Source of the DNA: Clostridium sp. CAG:510
Lineage (GTDB): Bacteria > Bacillota > Clostridia > Lachnospirales > Lachnospiraceae
Length of the DNA: 64,000 nt
NCBI GenBank assembly: GCA_000434615.1
Contig: FR880800.1
Coordinates: 9,189 to 73,188, forward strand
Direction of reading: 5' to 3'
Under the pieces are notes generated by a model. That model saw nothing but the letters and a program-made list of their open reading frames with translations, searched no databases and was not told the DNA's origin. A program made the translations under genes and the position numbers. Positions 19,328 to 27,028 of this stretch are shown here, in pieces (within the stretch, counting starts at the first letter, position 1; each line of letters begins with the position of its first letter).

Positions 19328-20113
19328 TTAACGGTTTTTGAACGGCTCTTTTACCTTTTCCTTGTTCTTGTCAAGGAAGAATGCCATGCCGTACTTCTGG
19401 TCTTCGGATTCGAAGCAGTCACCGAACAGCTTCTCTTCCAGTGCTACTGCCGCATCCATGTCAAGGTCTAAGCCTTCATTGATTGCCTTTTTGCAGTTGC
19501 GGACAGCGATAGGTGCATTTTTTGCAATGCCCGCTGCCATTTTTTCTGCTGCGGGAAGAAGCTCTTCCTGGGTGTAAACAGCATTTACCAGGCCGATTCT
19601 GTATGCTTCGTCAGCCTTGATGTTTCTTGCTGTGTAAATCATCTGTTTAGCCATGCCTGCGCCGACAAGTCTTGCCAGTCTCTGGGTACCGCCGAAACCG
19701 GGGGTAATGCCGAGACCTGCTTCGGGCTGTCCGAATACTGCGTTGTCGGAACAGATTCTGATGTCACAGCTCATGGAAATCTCGCATCCGCCGCCTAATG
19801 CAAAGCCGTTTACAGCTGCAATAACGGGAATGGGGAAGGTTTCGATTTTACGGAATACGTCGTTGCCCTTCTTACCGAAAGCTTCGCCTTCTGCCTTGGT
19901 CAGGGTGCTCATTTCTCCGATATCTGCACCTGCTACGAAGGATTTGGTGCCTGCGCCGGTTAAGATCAAGCATCTTACTTCGTCAAGATTTACAGCGTCC
20001 AGAGTTGCGTTTAATTCGTCGAGTACCTGGGAATTCAGAGCATTTAATGCCTTTTCGCGGTTGATGGTGATAATACCGGTCTGGCCTTTCTGTTCATATA
20101 AAATATAATCCAT
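19328..20113 (-). CDS. crt: Crotonase (short-chain enoyl-CoA hydratase)
   Basis: Dehydrates 3-hydroxybutyryl-CoA to crotonyl-CoA. 261 residues. The crotonase signature is visible: oxyanion-hole segment KSFVAGADIGEM and AAVNGFALGGGCEISMSCDI, with the catalytic glutamates in GGGCE and QPEAGLGITPGFGGTQRL. The ribosome-binding site AGAGGAGA is close to the ATG. It is second in the butyryl-CoA operon, 81 bp after thl; that longer gap holds a stem-loop. Confidence 0.96.
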   Translation of the reverse strand: MDYILYEQKGQTGIITINREKALNALNSQVLDELNATLDAVNLDEVRCLILTGAGTKSFVAGADIGEMSTLTKAEGEAFGKKGNDVFRKIETFPIPVIAAVNGFALGGGCEISMSCDIRICSDNAVFGQPEAGLGITPGFGGTQRLARLVGAGMAKQMIYTARNIKADEAYRIGLVNAVYTQEELLPAAEKMAAGIAKNAPIAVRNCKKAINEGLDLDMDAAVALEEKLFGDCFESEDQKYGMAFFLDKNKEKVKEPFKNR

Positions 20114-20148
20114 GATTGTCTCCTCTTTGTAACTGTCAAAACAGATAC

Positions 20149-20175
20149 TCCGAAGCAGGATAGCCCCGCTTCGGA
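20149..20175 (-). other. Stem-loop in the thl-crt intergenic region
   Basis: TCCGAAGC and GCTTCGGA are perfect 8-bp arms around an 11-base loop. No T tract follows directly, so it is more likely a processing or mRNA-stability element than a full terminator. Confidence 0.5.
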
Positions 20176-20194
20176 ATGCCTTTTTGTTTCTTAA

Positions 20195-21379
20195 TTAGTC
20201 TTCAATTTTAACAATGGTAGAGCATCCCATACCACCGCCGATACACAGGGTAGCAAGACCTGTCTTAGCGCCCTTTGCCTGCATCTCATGAAGCAGGGTA
20301 ACAAGGATACGGGCACCGGAAGCACCAACGGGATGGCCGAGTGCGATAGCACCGCCGTTCGGGTTGAGCTGCTTGTCCACATCAATACCGAGGTCCTTGC
20401 CTACAGCTACGGACTGTGCTGCGAATGCTTCGTTTGCTTCAATGATGTCGAAGTCTTCAATCTTCATACCGGTCTTAGCCATTACCTTCTTGGTGGAAGC
20501 TACGGGACCGATACCCATTACTTCGGGTCTTACACCTGCAAGTGCGCCTGCTACGAAAGTAGCCATGGGCTTAACGCCTAATTCTTTTGCTTTTTCTTCG
20601 CTCATAACAACGATTGCTGCTGCGCCGTCGTTGATACCGGAAGCATTACCTGCGGTAACGAATCCGTCTTTGTTGATGGTACGGAGTTTTGCAAGAGCTT
20701 CGATAGTAGAGCCGTGACGAGGTCCTTCATCTACCTTGAACTCTACCATTTCTTTTTTCTTCTTAACCATAACGGGAACAATTTCTTTTTCAAATGCGCC
20801 GCTGTTCTGGGCAGCTTCTGCCTTCTGCTGGCTCTTTAATGCGAACTCATCCAGTTCTTCTCTGGTAAGTCCCCACTCTCTGCAGATATTGTCTGCAGTG
20901 GTAATCATATGGTAATTGTTGAATGCATCCCAAAGTGCATCGTTTACCATGGTATCTACTAAAGTACCGTTGTTCATACGGTAACCGAAACGAGCCTGAG
21001 GAACAGCATAAGGAGCCATGGACATGTTTTCCATACCCCCTGCTACTACTACATCAGCATCTCCTGCCATAATCATCTGTGCTGCCTGGTTTACACAGTT
21101 CAGACCGGAACCGCAGACAACGTTCATGGTAACTGCGGGTACTTCGATGGGAAGACCTGCTTTGATGGATGCCTGACGTGCTACGTTCTGACCCAGACCT
21201 GCCTGGATTACACATCCCATGTAAACCTGGTCAACATCTTCCGGCTTTACTCCGGCTCTGTTTAATGCTTCCTTAATAACGATTGCGCCTAATTCAGGTG
21301 CGGGTGTGGTGCTTAAAGAACCACCCATGGTACCGATTGCTGTACGGCATGCTCCAGCTAAAACTACTTTTCTTGCCAT
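20195..21379 (-). CDS. thlA: Acetyl-CoA acetyltransferase (thiolase)
   Basis: Condenses two acetyl-CoA to acetoacetyl-CoA, the entry step to butyrate. 394 residues. The acyl-accepting Cys is in [19 protein letters not shown]; the His of [17 protein letters not shown] and the second Cys of [13 protein letters not shown] complete the active site. [17 protein letters not shown] motif ([20 protein letters not shown]) is present. The ribosome-binding site GGAGGAG precedes the ATG. First gene of the operon with its own promoter. Confidence 0.97.
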   Translation of the reverse strand: MARKVVLAGACRTAIGTMGGSLSTTPAPELGAIVIKEALNRAGVKPEDVDQVYMGCVIQAGLGQNVARQASIKAGLPIEVPAVTMNVVCGSGLNCVNQAAQMIMAGDADVVVAGGMENMSMAPYAVPQARFGYRMNNGTLVDTMVNDALWDAFNNYHMITTADNICREWGLTREELDEFALKSQQKAEAAQNSGAFEKEIVPVMVKKKKEMVEFKVDEGPRHGSTIEALAKLRTINKDGFVTAGNASGINDGAAAIVVMSEEKAKELGVKPMATFVAGALAGVRPEVMGIGPVASTKKVMAKTGMKIEDFDIIEANEAFAAQSVAVGKDLGIDVDKQLNPNGGAIALGHPVGASGARILVTLLHEMQAKGAKTGLATLCIGGGMGCSTIVKIED

Positions 21380-21445
21380 TGCTTTTCTCCTCCAAAATCT
21401 TTCATTTTATAGATTGTTATTTTTTTATCATTTCTGTCAAGTCTC

Positions 21446-21474
21446 ATTTTATCATAGCATTTTAGGTTTTGCAA
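21446..21474 (-). promoter_or_regulatory. Promoter of the thl-crt-hbd-bcd-etfBA operon
   Basis: TTGCAA, 17-bp spacer, TAAAAT on the minus strand. A second TTGACA at 21434-21439 has no well-spaced -10 box. Confidence 0.65.
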
Positions 21475-21491
21475 TGGAAAAACAAAAAAAC

Positions 21492-22583
21492 TCACCGGGA
21501 AATCTTTTCTTTTTGCAGGTAGAGCGTTACCGCCGGGTCGCGGATGTCCGAAACCCGTTTCCACTCCTTCGTTCCTTCCACTTTTACGGCCTCGCTCTGG
21601 TGTCTGCTTAGGAACATGGTAAGCGGATAGACATTTATCCAGATTTCATGGTCACTCTCTTTCTGGGACTCATCAAATACAAGTTCCATCCCCCAGTGCA
21701 GGTGGGTCACTTTGATGTTGTTGGTGTTTTCCGTGGTGCTGTAACCGGTATGCCCCATATAGCCGATAACATCTCCCGCCGTCACCACGCTGCCTTCCTT
21801 TAATTCTTCCGCATAGGGGTAGTTCTGTCGCAGATGAGCATAATAGTAATAGCGTTTTTTATCAAAGCTGCGGATGCCGATGCGCCAGCCTCCGTACTGG
21901 TTCCAGCCGATTGCCTCCACATAGCCGGACTCCACGGCGATAATCGGTGTACCCACCTGTCCCATCATGTCGTGCCCCAGATGCTGTCTTTTATAGCCGT
22001 AGCTTCTTCCCGCCCCGAAATCGTCATAATGGCTGTATTCAAAGCCTTTTGCAATGGGGGAATAGGCTTTCAGTCCGTATACCTTTTCCCAGGTGCTGCT
22101 TCCGTCCTCCGCCCTGACCTCTCTTTCAAATTCTCCCACCATGCCGCCCAGAACCGCGCGGTAAGCTTCTTCATAATAAGAATAATATTTGTTGTCCTTC
22201 ATCAGTTCTTTCATGGTAAGCCCTTTTTCCGCCGTGAGTTCTTCCGTAACTTTTGCGATATCTTTCTTTATGTTTTTCTCGTGGGAGTCAAATTCCCCGC
22301 CGTATCCGGTCCCGAGATAGGCAAGCAGCTCCACCCAGTCGAAATGCACGTCCTGTCCATAGCTTTCCACATCCGTGCGGTAGGCTTCACAGAGTGCCGT
22401 ATAGCTCACATCAAAATCCACCCATTTGATACAGCCGTCACTGACTGCCTCTGCCTTCCGGTTCTGCTGTCCCGTATTCTCCCTGCTCGTCCATATTCCC
22501 GCCAGTGCAATCAGGCACAGTACTAACTCCGCTGCTACGGCAAACTGTAAAATACGGATTTTCCGTTTCTTTTTTTCCTCCAT
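21492..22583 (-). CDS. Membrane-anchored M23 family metallopeptidase
   Basis: Predicted cell-wall endopeptidase or peptidoglycan-binding protein acting outside the membrane. 363 residues from ATG 22583, seven bases behind GGGGGTGG. A basic N-terminus (EEKKKRKIR) leads to one helix (about residues 9-30), a middle region of no known family, and the LytM-type domain with zinc ligands in HLGHDMMGQ (HxxxD) and THLHWGMEL (HxH). Thus the metal site looks complete. A sigma-E-like promoter upstream would suit a sporulation role, but that is speculative. Confidence 0.85.
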   Translation of the reverse strand: MEEKKKRKIRILQFAVAAELVLCLIALAGIWTSRENTGQQNRKAEAVSDGCIKWVDFDVSYTALCEAYRTDVESYGQDVHFDWVELLAYLGTGYGGEFDSHEKNIKKDIAKVTEELTAEKGLTMKELMKDNKYYSYYEEAYRAVLGGMVGEFEREVRAEDGSSTWEKVYGLKAYSPIAKGFEYSHYDDFGAGRSYGYKRQHLGHDMMGQVGTPIIAVESGYVEAIGWNQYGGWRIGIRSFDKKRYYYYAHLRQNYPYAEELKEGSVVTAGDVIGYMGHTGYSTTENTNNIKVTHLHWGMELVFDESQKESDHEIWINVYPLTMFLSRHQSEAVKVEGTKEWKRVSDIRDPAVTLYLQKEKISR

Positions 22584-22612
22584 ATGCCACCCCCACACAC
22601 AATTTTCTATGC

Positions 22613-22643
22613 ATGTATATGTCGTAAGCTCCGCTAAATATGC
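22613..22643 (-). promoter_or_regulatory. Possible sigma-E-type promoter of the M23 gene
   Basis: GCATATT, 15-bp spacer, CATATACAT on the minus strand, resembling the sporulation sigma-E pattern (GHATATT ... CATACAnT). No convincing sigma-A promoter is seen in the short gap. Confidence 0.3.
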
Positions 22644-22661
22644 CTTGCTTTCCCGCAATAT

Positions 22662-22693
22662 AAAAGGCAGACACCTTGCGGTATCTGCCTTTT
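22662..22693 (-). terminator. hpf terminator
   Basis: AAAAGGCAGATACC pairs with GGTGTCTGCCTTTT (one mismatch region) around GCAA on the minus strand, ending in TTTT. Confidence 0.8.
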
Positions 22694-22743
22694 CCCTTTA
22701 TACATTATTTAGTTTGTTTACAGTCTGCCGGTCTGTCCCGTGC

Positions 22744-23271
22744 TTAATCTTCCGGCTCAATGAGTCCGTAGGTATCGCCTTTACGCTTGTATACTACGTT
22801 TACCTGACCGGTTTCCGCATTGTGGAATACGAAGAAGCTGTGTCCCAAAAGCTCCATCTGGATGCAGGCATCCTCAGGATACATGGGCTTGATATCAAAC
22901 TTCTTGGTACGGACAATTTTAATTTCTTCATCATCCATATAGTTGTTTTCCACAAACAACTGGCTGAAGGATGTTGCATCTTTCTGCCTGTCCACTAATT
23001 TGGTTTTATATTTCTTTAACTGTCTTTCAATGATTTCTTCCACCAGGTCAATGGAAACATACATGTCGTTGCTTACCTGTTCAGAACGGATGATACTGCC
23101 TTTCACCGGTATCGTTACTTCAATTTTCTGTCTGTCTTTTTCCACGCTGAGTGTTACATGTACTTCTGTTTCGGGAGTGAAATACTTTTCCAGTTTTCCG
23201 ATTTTGTCTTCCACTGCCGTTTTCAGTCCGGGAGTCACCTCAATGTTTCTGCCTACTATAATAAATTTCAT
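22744..23271 (-). CDS. hpf: Ribosome hibernation promoting factor, long form
   Basis: Binds the 30S subunit and pairs 70S ribosomes into inactive 100S dimers in slow growth. 175 residues, the long form of Gram-positives: the N-terminal S30AE domain (MKFIIVGRNIEVTPGLKTAV to about residue 100) plus a C-terminal dimerisation domain (IVRTKKFDIKPMYPEDACIQ to the end, with GHSFFVFHNAETGQVNVVYK). I use the ATG at 23271, nine bases after AAGGG; an ATG three codons earlier is too close. Single gene with its own promoter and terminator. A palindrome upstream may be an operator. Confidence 0.95.
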   Translation of the reverse strand: MKFIIVGRNIEVTPGLKTAVEDKIGKLEKYFTPETEVHVTLSVEKDRQKIEVTIPVKGSIIRSEQVSNDMYVSIDLVEEIIERQLKKYKTKLVDRQKDATSFSQLFVENNYMDDEEIKIVRTKKFDIKPMYPEDACIQMELLGHSFFVFHNAETGQVNVVYKRKGDTYGLIEPED

Positions 23272-23306
23272 ATACCTCATCCCTTCCAGTTTATTATTGT
23301 ATAAGC

Positions 23307-23336
23307 ATTATACCATATCTTCCTGTATTTTTGCAA
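23307..23336 (-). promoter_or_regulatory. hpf promoter
   Basis: TTGCAA, 18-bp spacer, TATAAT on the minus strand. Confidence 0.7.
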
Positions 23337-23362
23337 TAATTTACTTTATTTTTTCTATATTT

Positions 23363-23381
23363 TTGACATTCTTAATGTCAA
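23363..23381. promoter_or_regulatory. Perfect palindrome upstream of hpf
   Basis: TTGACATT-CTT-AATGTCAA, 8-bp arms, centred about 40 bp upstream of the hpf -35 box. Placement suits an activator site; the factor is unknown. Confidence 0.45.
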
Positions 23382-23488
23382 TACTTATTTCGACTTTTTT
23401 CGACGTTTTTTCTTTTTTAGGTATTCTTTACAAAACATCCGTTCTGCATCGGAAACATATCGGATGTTGTTTTTTTCCTTTCTTTTCC

Positions 23489-23559
23489 TGTGGACAGTGT
23501 GGATAACTCCGTGTATAAGTAGCTTTTATCTCATTTCCGGCTCTTTTTCCGGTGGATAA
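23489..23559 (+). promoter_or_regulatory. Cluster of DnaA-box-like 9-mers
   Basis: The consensus TGTGGATAA occurs exactly at 23498-23506; CGTGTATAA (23510) and GGTGGATAA (23551) differ at one position and TGTGGACAG (23489) at two. All have the same orientation. No dnaA, dnaN or origin genes are nearby. The rest of the 640-bp gap holds an AT-rich stretch, repeat copy B and a terminator. Confidence 0.4.
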
Positions 23560-23718
23560 GTTGCGCGATGAAAATTTTATTTTTTTCTTCTTTTCCTCTT
23601 GCATTCATTCAGCTTTGTACATCTTGCACAATGGGACGCTCCTCCTTCTGTTTGCGGTCACTTATTATTGTCGCACAACAGTTCAAAATTGCGCATAGTT
23701 ATAAAGTAAGAAAGGAAT

Positions 23719-23867
23719 TAAGAAAGAATCCTGCTTTGCAGGATTCTACGCCTGCGGCGGGTCGCTTCAGCGACATAATCCCACTCCGCCGCAGTGCGCT
23801 CCTGCCCGGAGGGCTTTATTTCTTTATAGGAAAATTCAACGAAATTTCCTATAAAGAAATAAAACTG
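23719..23867 (-). repeat. 149-bp structured intergenic repeat, copy B
   Basis: Second copy of the element at 8518-8666, same length and orientation relative to the upstream minus-strand gene. Its 19-bp stem differs from copy A at two pairs on both arms, so pairing is kept. The CTGCGGCGG/CCGCCGCAG stem is perfect here. Confidence 0.93.
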
Positions 23868-23896
23868 TGCCCGGATGTTGTCCATGACACAGTTTT
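23853..23896 (-). terminator. Terminator of the NlpC/P60 gene, merged with repeat copy B
   Basis: AAAACTGTG and CACAGTTTT form the stem on the minus strand, followed by a T-rich tract shared with the repeat. Confidence 0.85.
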
Positions 23897-23922
23897 ATTT
23901 TTCTGTTTTATTTTTGTTTGAA

Positions 23923-25125
23923 TTAGAAAATTCTTCTGACTGCCAGTACCTTCTTATAATCTGCATTGGAAACAATGATACCTGTCTTAGCGTTAGACGC
24001 ATGCACAATCTGTCCGTTTCCGATATACAGCGCCACATGACCGGAATAGCAAACCAAATCTCCGGGCTGTGCATTGGCAAGTCCGTCAACCGCAGCACCC
24101 TGTGATCTGTCGGACTTGGAGCTGTGGGGAAGGCTGACACCAAAGTTGGCGTATACACTCATAACGAAACCGGAGCAGTCCGTACCGTTTGTCAGACTGG
24201 TTCCGCCGTATACATACGGATTGCCGACAAACTGCAATGCATACTCTGCAACGGATTTTCCTAATTCACTGCCTTCGCCTACTGCATAGTTTGTGGTCTG
24301 AGTCTGTGTAGTCTGGGAAGATGTCTGCTTTCCTGCCTGACTCTTCTTGGCTGCTTCGCGTGCTTTCTTTCTCTCTTCCTCTTCCTTTGCCAGACGTGCC
24401 TGTTCTTCTTCCTTGGACTCCGCCTCTACAAATTCGGTGTGAATTTCCAGATAATCCTTGGAAACCCAGCCGTCGCCTTCTTCTACGTTAATCTTTGCCC
24501 AGTCATCTGTTTCATCCATTACCAGGAAGTCATCTCCTTCGGGTACCATGGATAACACCTTGGAATCGGTGGTGGGCTCCATTCTGACGTAAAGTGTGGT
24601 GGTGGTTACGGTTGCCAGTCTGGTTCCTACCTTCTTGGCAAGCTCTACCGCATCCTCGCCGGTCACACAGTACTCTGCCTTTACATAACCGGTTACACTG
24701 CCGGAATTAATCTTGTACCAGCCGTTGTCCTCTTCGATAAAGGTGCCGACGGAATCATCGTAAAGCTTTCCGACAATTTCGCCCTCTTCACTGGGAAGGC
24801 TTCTGACATTGACATAGGCATTTACCTGTGCTATAACGAGGTTCTTGAAAAGTTCCTCTTCTTCATCCTTGTCCGCATCCTGAAGACTTTCATTCAGAAC
24901 ATCCACCATATCCTCAAGACTGACCGATGCTTCTATTTTACTGGTTGCGCTGACTTTTTCTGTCTGAATACTTTCCAGAGGTGCCGCTTTTGCCAGGGAC
25001 AGGTTCACACCGCCGTTGGGCAGTACCGTGGTTACATTGGCAGAAGCATTTGCATCTACTGAGTATAAGGAAGCAGCCATAACGGCTGCCAGTAAGCCGA
25101 CCGTAAGTCTACTGCTTTTCCGCAT
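23923..25125 (-). CDS. Secreted SH3 / NlpC-P60 cell-wall hydrolase
   Basis: Peptidoglycan endopeptidase, probably cutting within stem peptides during growth. 400 residues. A signal peptide (KSSRLTVGLLAAVMAASLYS, cut near residue 28) is followed by two bacterial SH3 domains (about 100-155 with NAYVNVRSLPSEEGEIVGKL; about 170-230 with TTLYVRMEPTTDSKVLSMVP), a charged helical linker rich in E, K and A (about 235-265), a Thr/Gln linker, and a C-terminal NlpC/P60 domain with Cys in GTDCSGFVMS and His in SGHVALYIGN, plus HASN. All three catalytic positions are present. The start has GGAGG. Its promoter overlaps the end of trxB. Confidence 0.93.
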   Translation of the reverse strand: MRKSSRLTVGLLAAVMAASLYSVDANASANVTTVLPNGGVNLSLAKAAPLESIQTEKVSATSKIEASVSLEDMVDVLNESLQDADKDEEEELFKNLVIAQVNAYVNVRSLPSEEGEIVGKLYDDSVGTFIEEDNGWYKINSGSVTGYVKAEYCVTGEDAVELAKKVGTRLATVTTTTLYVRMEPTTDSKVLSMVPEGDDFLVMDETDDWAKINVEEGDGWVSKDYLEIHTEFVEAESKEEEQARLAKEEEERKKAREAAKKSQAGKQTSSQTTQTQTTNYAVGEGSELGKSVAEYALQFVGNPYVYGGTSLTNGTDCSGFVMSVYANFGVSLPHSSKSDRSQGAAVDGLANAQPGDLVCYSGHVALYIGNGQIVHASNAKTGIIVSNADYKKVLAVRRIF

Positions 25126-25174
25126 CCATTCATCCTCCGAAACATTTGTTACAAATTTGTTAAATCTGTTAAAA

Positions 25175-25203
25175 AATATATCACAGATTTTTTAATTTGT
25201 CAA
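25175..25203 (-). promoter_or_regulatory. Promoter of the NlpC/P60 gene
   Basis: TTGACA, 17-bp spacer, TATATT on the minus strand. The -35 box lies inside the last codons of trxB. Confidence 0.7.
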
Positions 25204-26109
25204 CATAGTTTCGGCTAAATATGCGGCTGCGGCACTGGCGGCATTGGCCCCGTCCGCTACCGCCGTGATAATCTGCCGGAGCGGCTTTTTCCGTATATCT
25301 CCGGCTGCAAAAATCCCCGGCTTGTCGGTAAGGGTATCCTCGCCTGCCAGTACATAACCCGCCTCGTTACAGTTCACAAGTTGTTTACATATTTCTGTAT
25401 CGGGATGAATGCCCACAGCGATGAAAATGCCGTTTACCGCCAGTTCTTCCCGCTGTCCGTCCCGGTGTATAATGAGATTTTCCACCATGTCTTCTCCGCA
25501 GATTTCCTGTACGGTAGTATTATACAGGATTTCCACATTAGACAGATTTTTTACCGTCTCCTGCAGCACACCCGCCGCCCGGAACGTATCCCTGCGGTGA
25601 ATGAGATAGACTTTTTTACAGGCTCTGGCAAGAAAAACAGCATCTTCCAGCGCCACGTCTCCGCCGCCCACTACTGCCACCGTCCGGTTCTTGAAAAATG
25701 CCCCGTCGCAGGTAGCGCAGTAGGAAACGCCCATTCCCTGCAGTTCTTCTTCTCCCGGTACGCCGAGTTTGGCGTGATGCGCTCCCATTGCCAGAATCAG
25801 GGTTCTGCCTTCGTAATCTCCCGTGGTAGTGTGCACCGTTTTGCAGTTTCTGCCATCTTCAATTTTTTCTACTTCGGCTTCCGCAAACTCGGCGCCCATT
25901 TTATCCGCATGCTCCCGGAATTTCGTTCCCAGATCAAAGCCGTTTATACCCGGTAGTCCCAGGTAATTATCCACTTCATACGTGGTCAGGACCTGTCCTC
26001 CGCTCATGGGATTTTTTTCAATCACCAATGTGGACATTCCCGCCCGCTTTCCATATACCGCCGCTCCCAGCCCCGCCGGACCGGAACCGATAATAATTAA
26101 ATCGTACAT
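25192..26109 (-). CDS. trxB: Thioredoxin reductase
   Basis: Flavoenzyme reducing thioredoxin. 305 residues. N-terminal FAD motif YDLIIIGSGPAGLGAAVYG, the redox disulfide CATC in GVSYCATCDGAFF, the second nucleotide-binding motif AVVGGGDVALEDAVFLA and the C-terminal FAD motif GIFAAGDIRKKPLRQIITA are intact. I start at ATG 26109 (GGAG nine bases upstream), though an ATG five codons earlier is open. The NADPH-typical arginines (HRRDTFRAAG) are present, so NADPH rather than ferredoxin is the expected donor. Monocistronic by appearance. Confidence 0.94.
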   Translation of the reverse strand: MYDLIIIGSGPAGLGAAVYGKRAGMSTLVIEKNPMSGGQVLTTYEVDNYLGLPGINGFDLGTKFREHADKMGAEFAEAEVEKIEDGRNCKTVHTTTGDYEGRTLILAMGAHHAKLGVPGEEELQGMGVSYCATCDGAFFKNRTVAVVGGGDVALEDAVFLARACKKVYLIHRRDTFRAAGVLQETVKNLSNVEILYNTTVQEICGEDMVENLIIHRDGQREELAVNGIFIAVGIHPDTEICKQLVNCNEAGYVLAGEDTLTDKPGIFAAGDIRKKPLRQIITAVADGANAASAAAAYLAETMLTN

Positions 26110-26177
26110 TTTCCGTTGCTCCATTCTGTATTTTTTTCAGTCTTCCTATATAAGCTCCCTGCTTTCTGTATGGACTA

Positions 26178-26206
26178 AGTGTAGCATAGACTTTATGTTT
26201 TTACAA
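26178..26206 (-). promoter_or_regulatory. trxB promoter
   Basis: TTGTAA, 17-bp spacer, TACACT on the minus strand. Confidence 0.6.
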
Positions 26207-26258
26207 CTGTCCTTCATATCATATAACAACCATTTATTTACTGTACAGCATAATACTT

Positions 26259-26287
26259 TTGTATCTTTCCCCGCAATGTGTTATGAT
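26259..26287 (+). promoter_or_regulatory. Promoter of the SDR gene
   Basis: TTGTAT, 17-bp spacer, TATGAT on the plus strand, 24 bp before the start codon. Confidence 0.6.
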
Positions 26288-26311
26288 ATGCAAAAGAAAG
26301 GATGTTTTGCC

Positions 26312-27028
26312 ATGAAACAAGTGCTTATCACCGGTGCGTCCCGCGGAATCGGGGCTGCCATTGCCAGAAAGTTTGCCAAGGAGGGGATGTCCCTCACCAT
26401 TACCGGTTTCCACGACAGGGAAGCGCTGCAAAAACTGCAGGAAGAAATAGAAAACAATTTTTCCGTTGCCTGCCGTTCTTACGTCTGCGATATGGGCGAT
26501 TTTGCCTCCGTGGAAAAAATGTTTGCCCAAATACCGGCGCCGGATATCCTTATAAACAATGCCGGCATCTCTTATTTTGGCCTGTTGTCCGATATGAGTA
26601 TTGCCGACTGGCACACGGTATTAAATACCAATTTGAATGCCGCCTTTTATACCAGCAAACTTGCCATCCCCCATATGGTGCATGAAAAATGGGGAAAAAT
26701 TATAAACATATCCTCCGTCTGGGGAAATGTGGGCGCCTCCATGGAAGTTGCCTATTCCGTTTCAAAAGGCGGAATCAATGCTCTGACAAAGGCACTGGCA
26801 AAGGAGCTCGCGCCCAGCAACATCCAGGTCAATGCCATTGCTCCCGGTATGATTGATACCGCCATGAACCATGTATTATCGGAAGAAGACATTTCTTCTA
26901 TAATAGAAGAAATACCTGCCGACAGAATGGGCACTCCCGAAGAAGTGGCTCACCTTGTCTGGCAGGTAGTAAATTCCCCTTCCTATATGACAGGACAGAT
27001 TATTTCGCTGGACGGCGGCTGGATTTAA
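26312..27028 (+). CDS. Short-chain dehydrogenase/reductase, possibly YmfI-like EF-P 5-aminopentanone reductase
   Basis: 238-residue NAD(P)H-dependent reductase. Cofactor motif VLITGASRGIGAAIARKFA, NNAGIS after the third strand, and the Ser-Tyr-Lys triad in INISSVWGNVGASMEVAYS and SKGG are present. The start is ATG 26312 behind AAAGAAAGG; longer frames upstream lack a ribosome-binding site and cross trxB. The SSVWGNVGAS segment and LSEEDISSIIEEIPADRMG tail resemble Bacillus YmfI, which finishes the modification of elongation factor P, more than fatty-acid FabG, and no fab genes are near. The subfamily is my inference from memory of that protein. Confidence 0.8.
   Translation: MKQVLITGASRGIGAAIARKFAKEGMSLTITGFHDREALQKLQEEIENNFSVACRSYVCDMGDFASVEKMFAQIPAPDILINNAGISYFGLLSDMSIADWHTVLNTNLNAAFYTSKLAIPHMVHEKWGKIINISSVWGNVGASMEVAYSVSKGGINALTKALAKELAPSNIQVNAIAPGMIDTAMNHVLSEEDISSIIEEIPADRMGTPEEVAHLVWQVVNSPSYMTGQIISLDGGWI

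Noticed and set aside
21434..21439. TTGACA as the -35 box of the thl operon.
   Set aside because: The only -10-like box downstream (TATAAA) is 23 bp away, outside workable spacing; the TTGCAA/TAAAAT pair is better.
23434..23477. Plus-strand terminator-like hairpin (AACATCCG/CGGATGTT followed by T run).
   Set aside because: No plus-strand gene lies upstream to be terminated, and the loop is long; not strong enough to list as a feature.
23281..23922. Replication origin at the DnaA-box cluster.
   Set aside because: No dnaA, dnaN, recF or gyrase genes and no complete origin layout nearby; kept only as a binding-site cluster.
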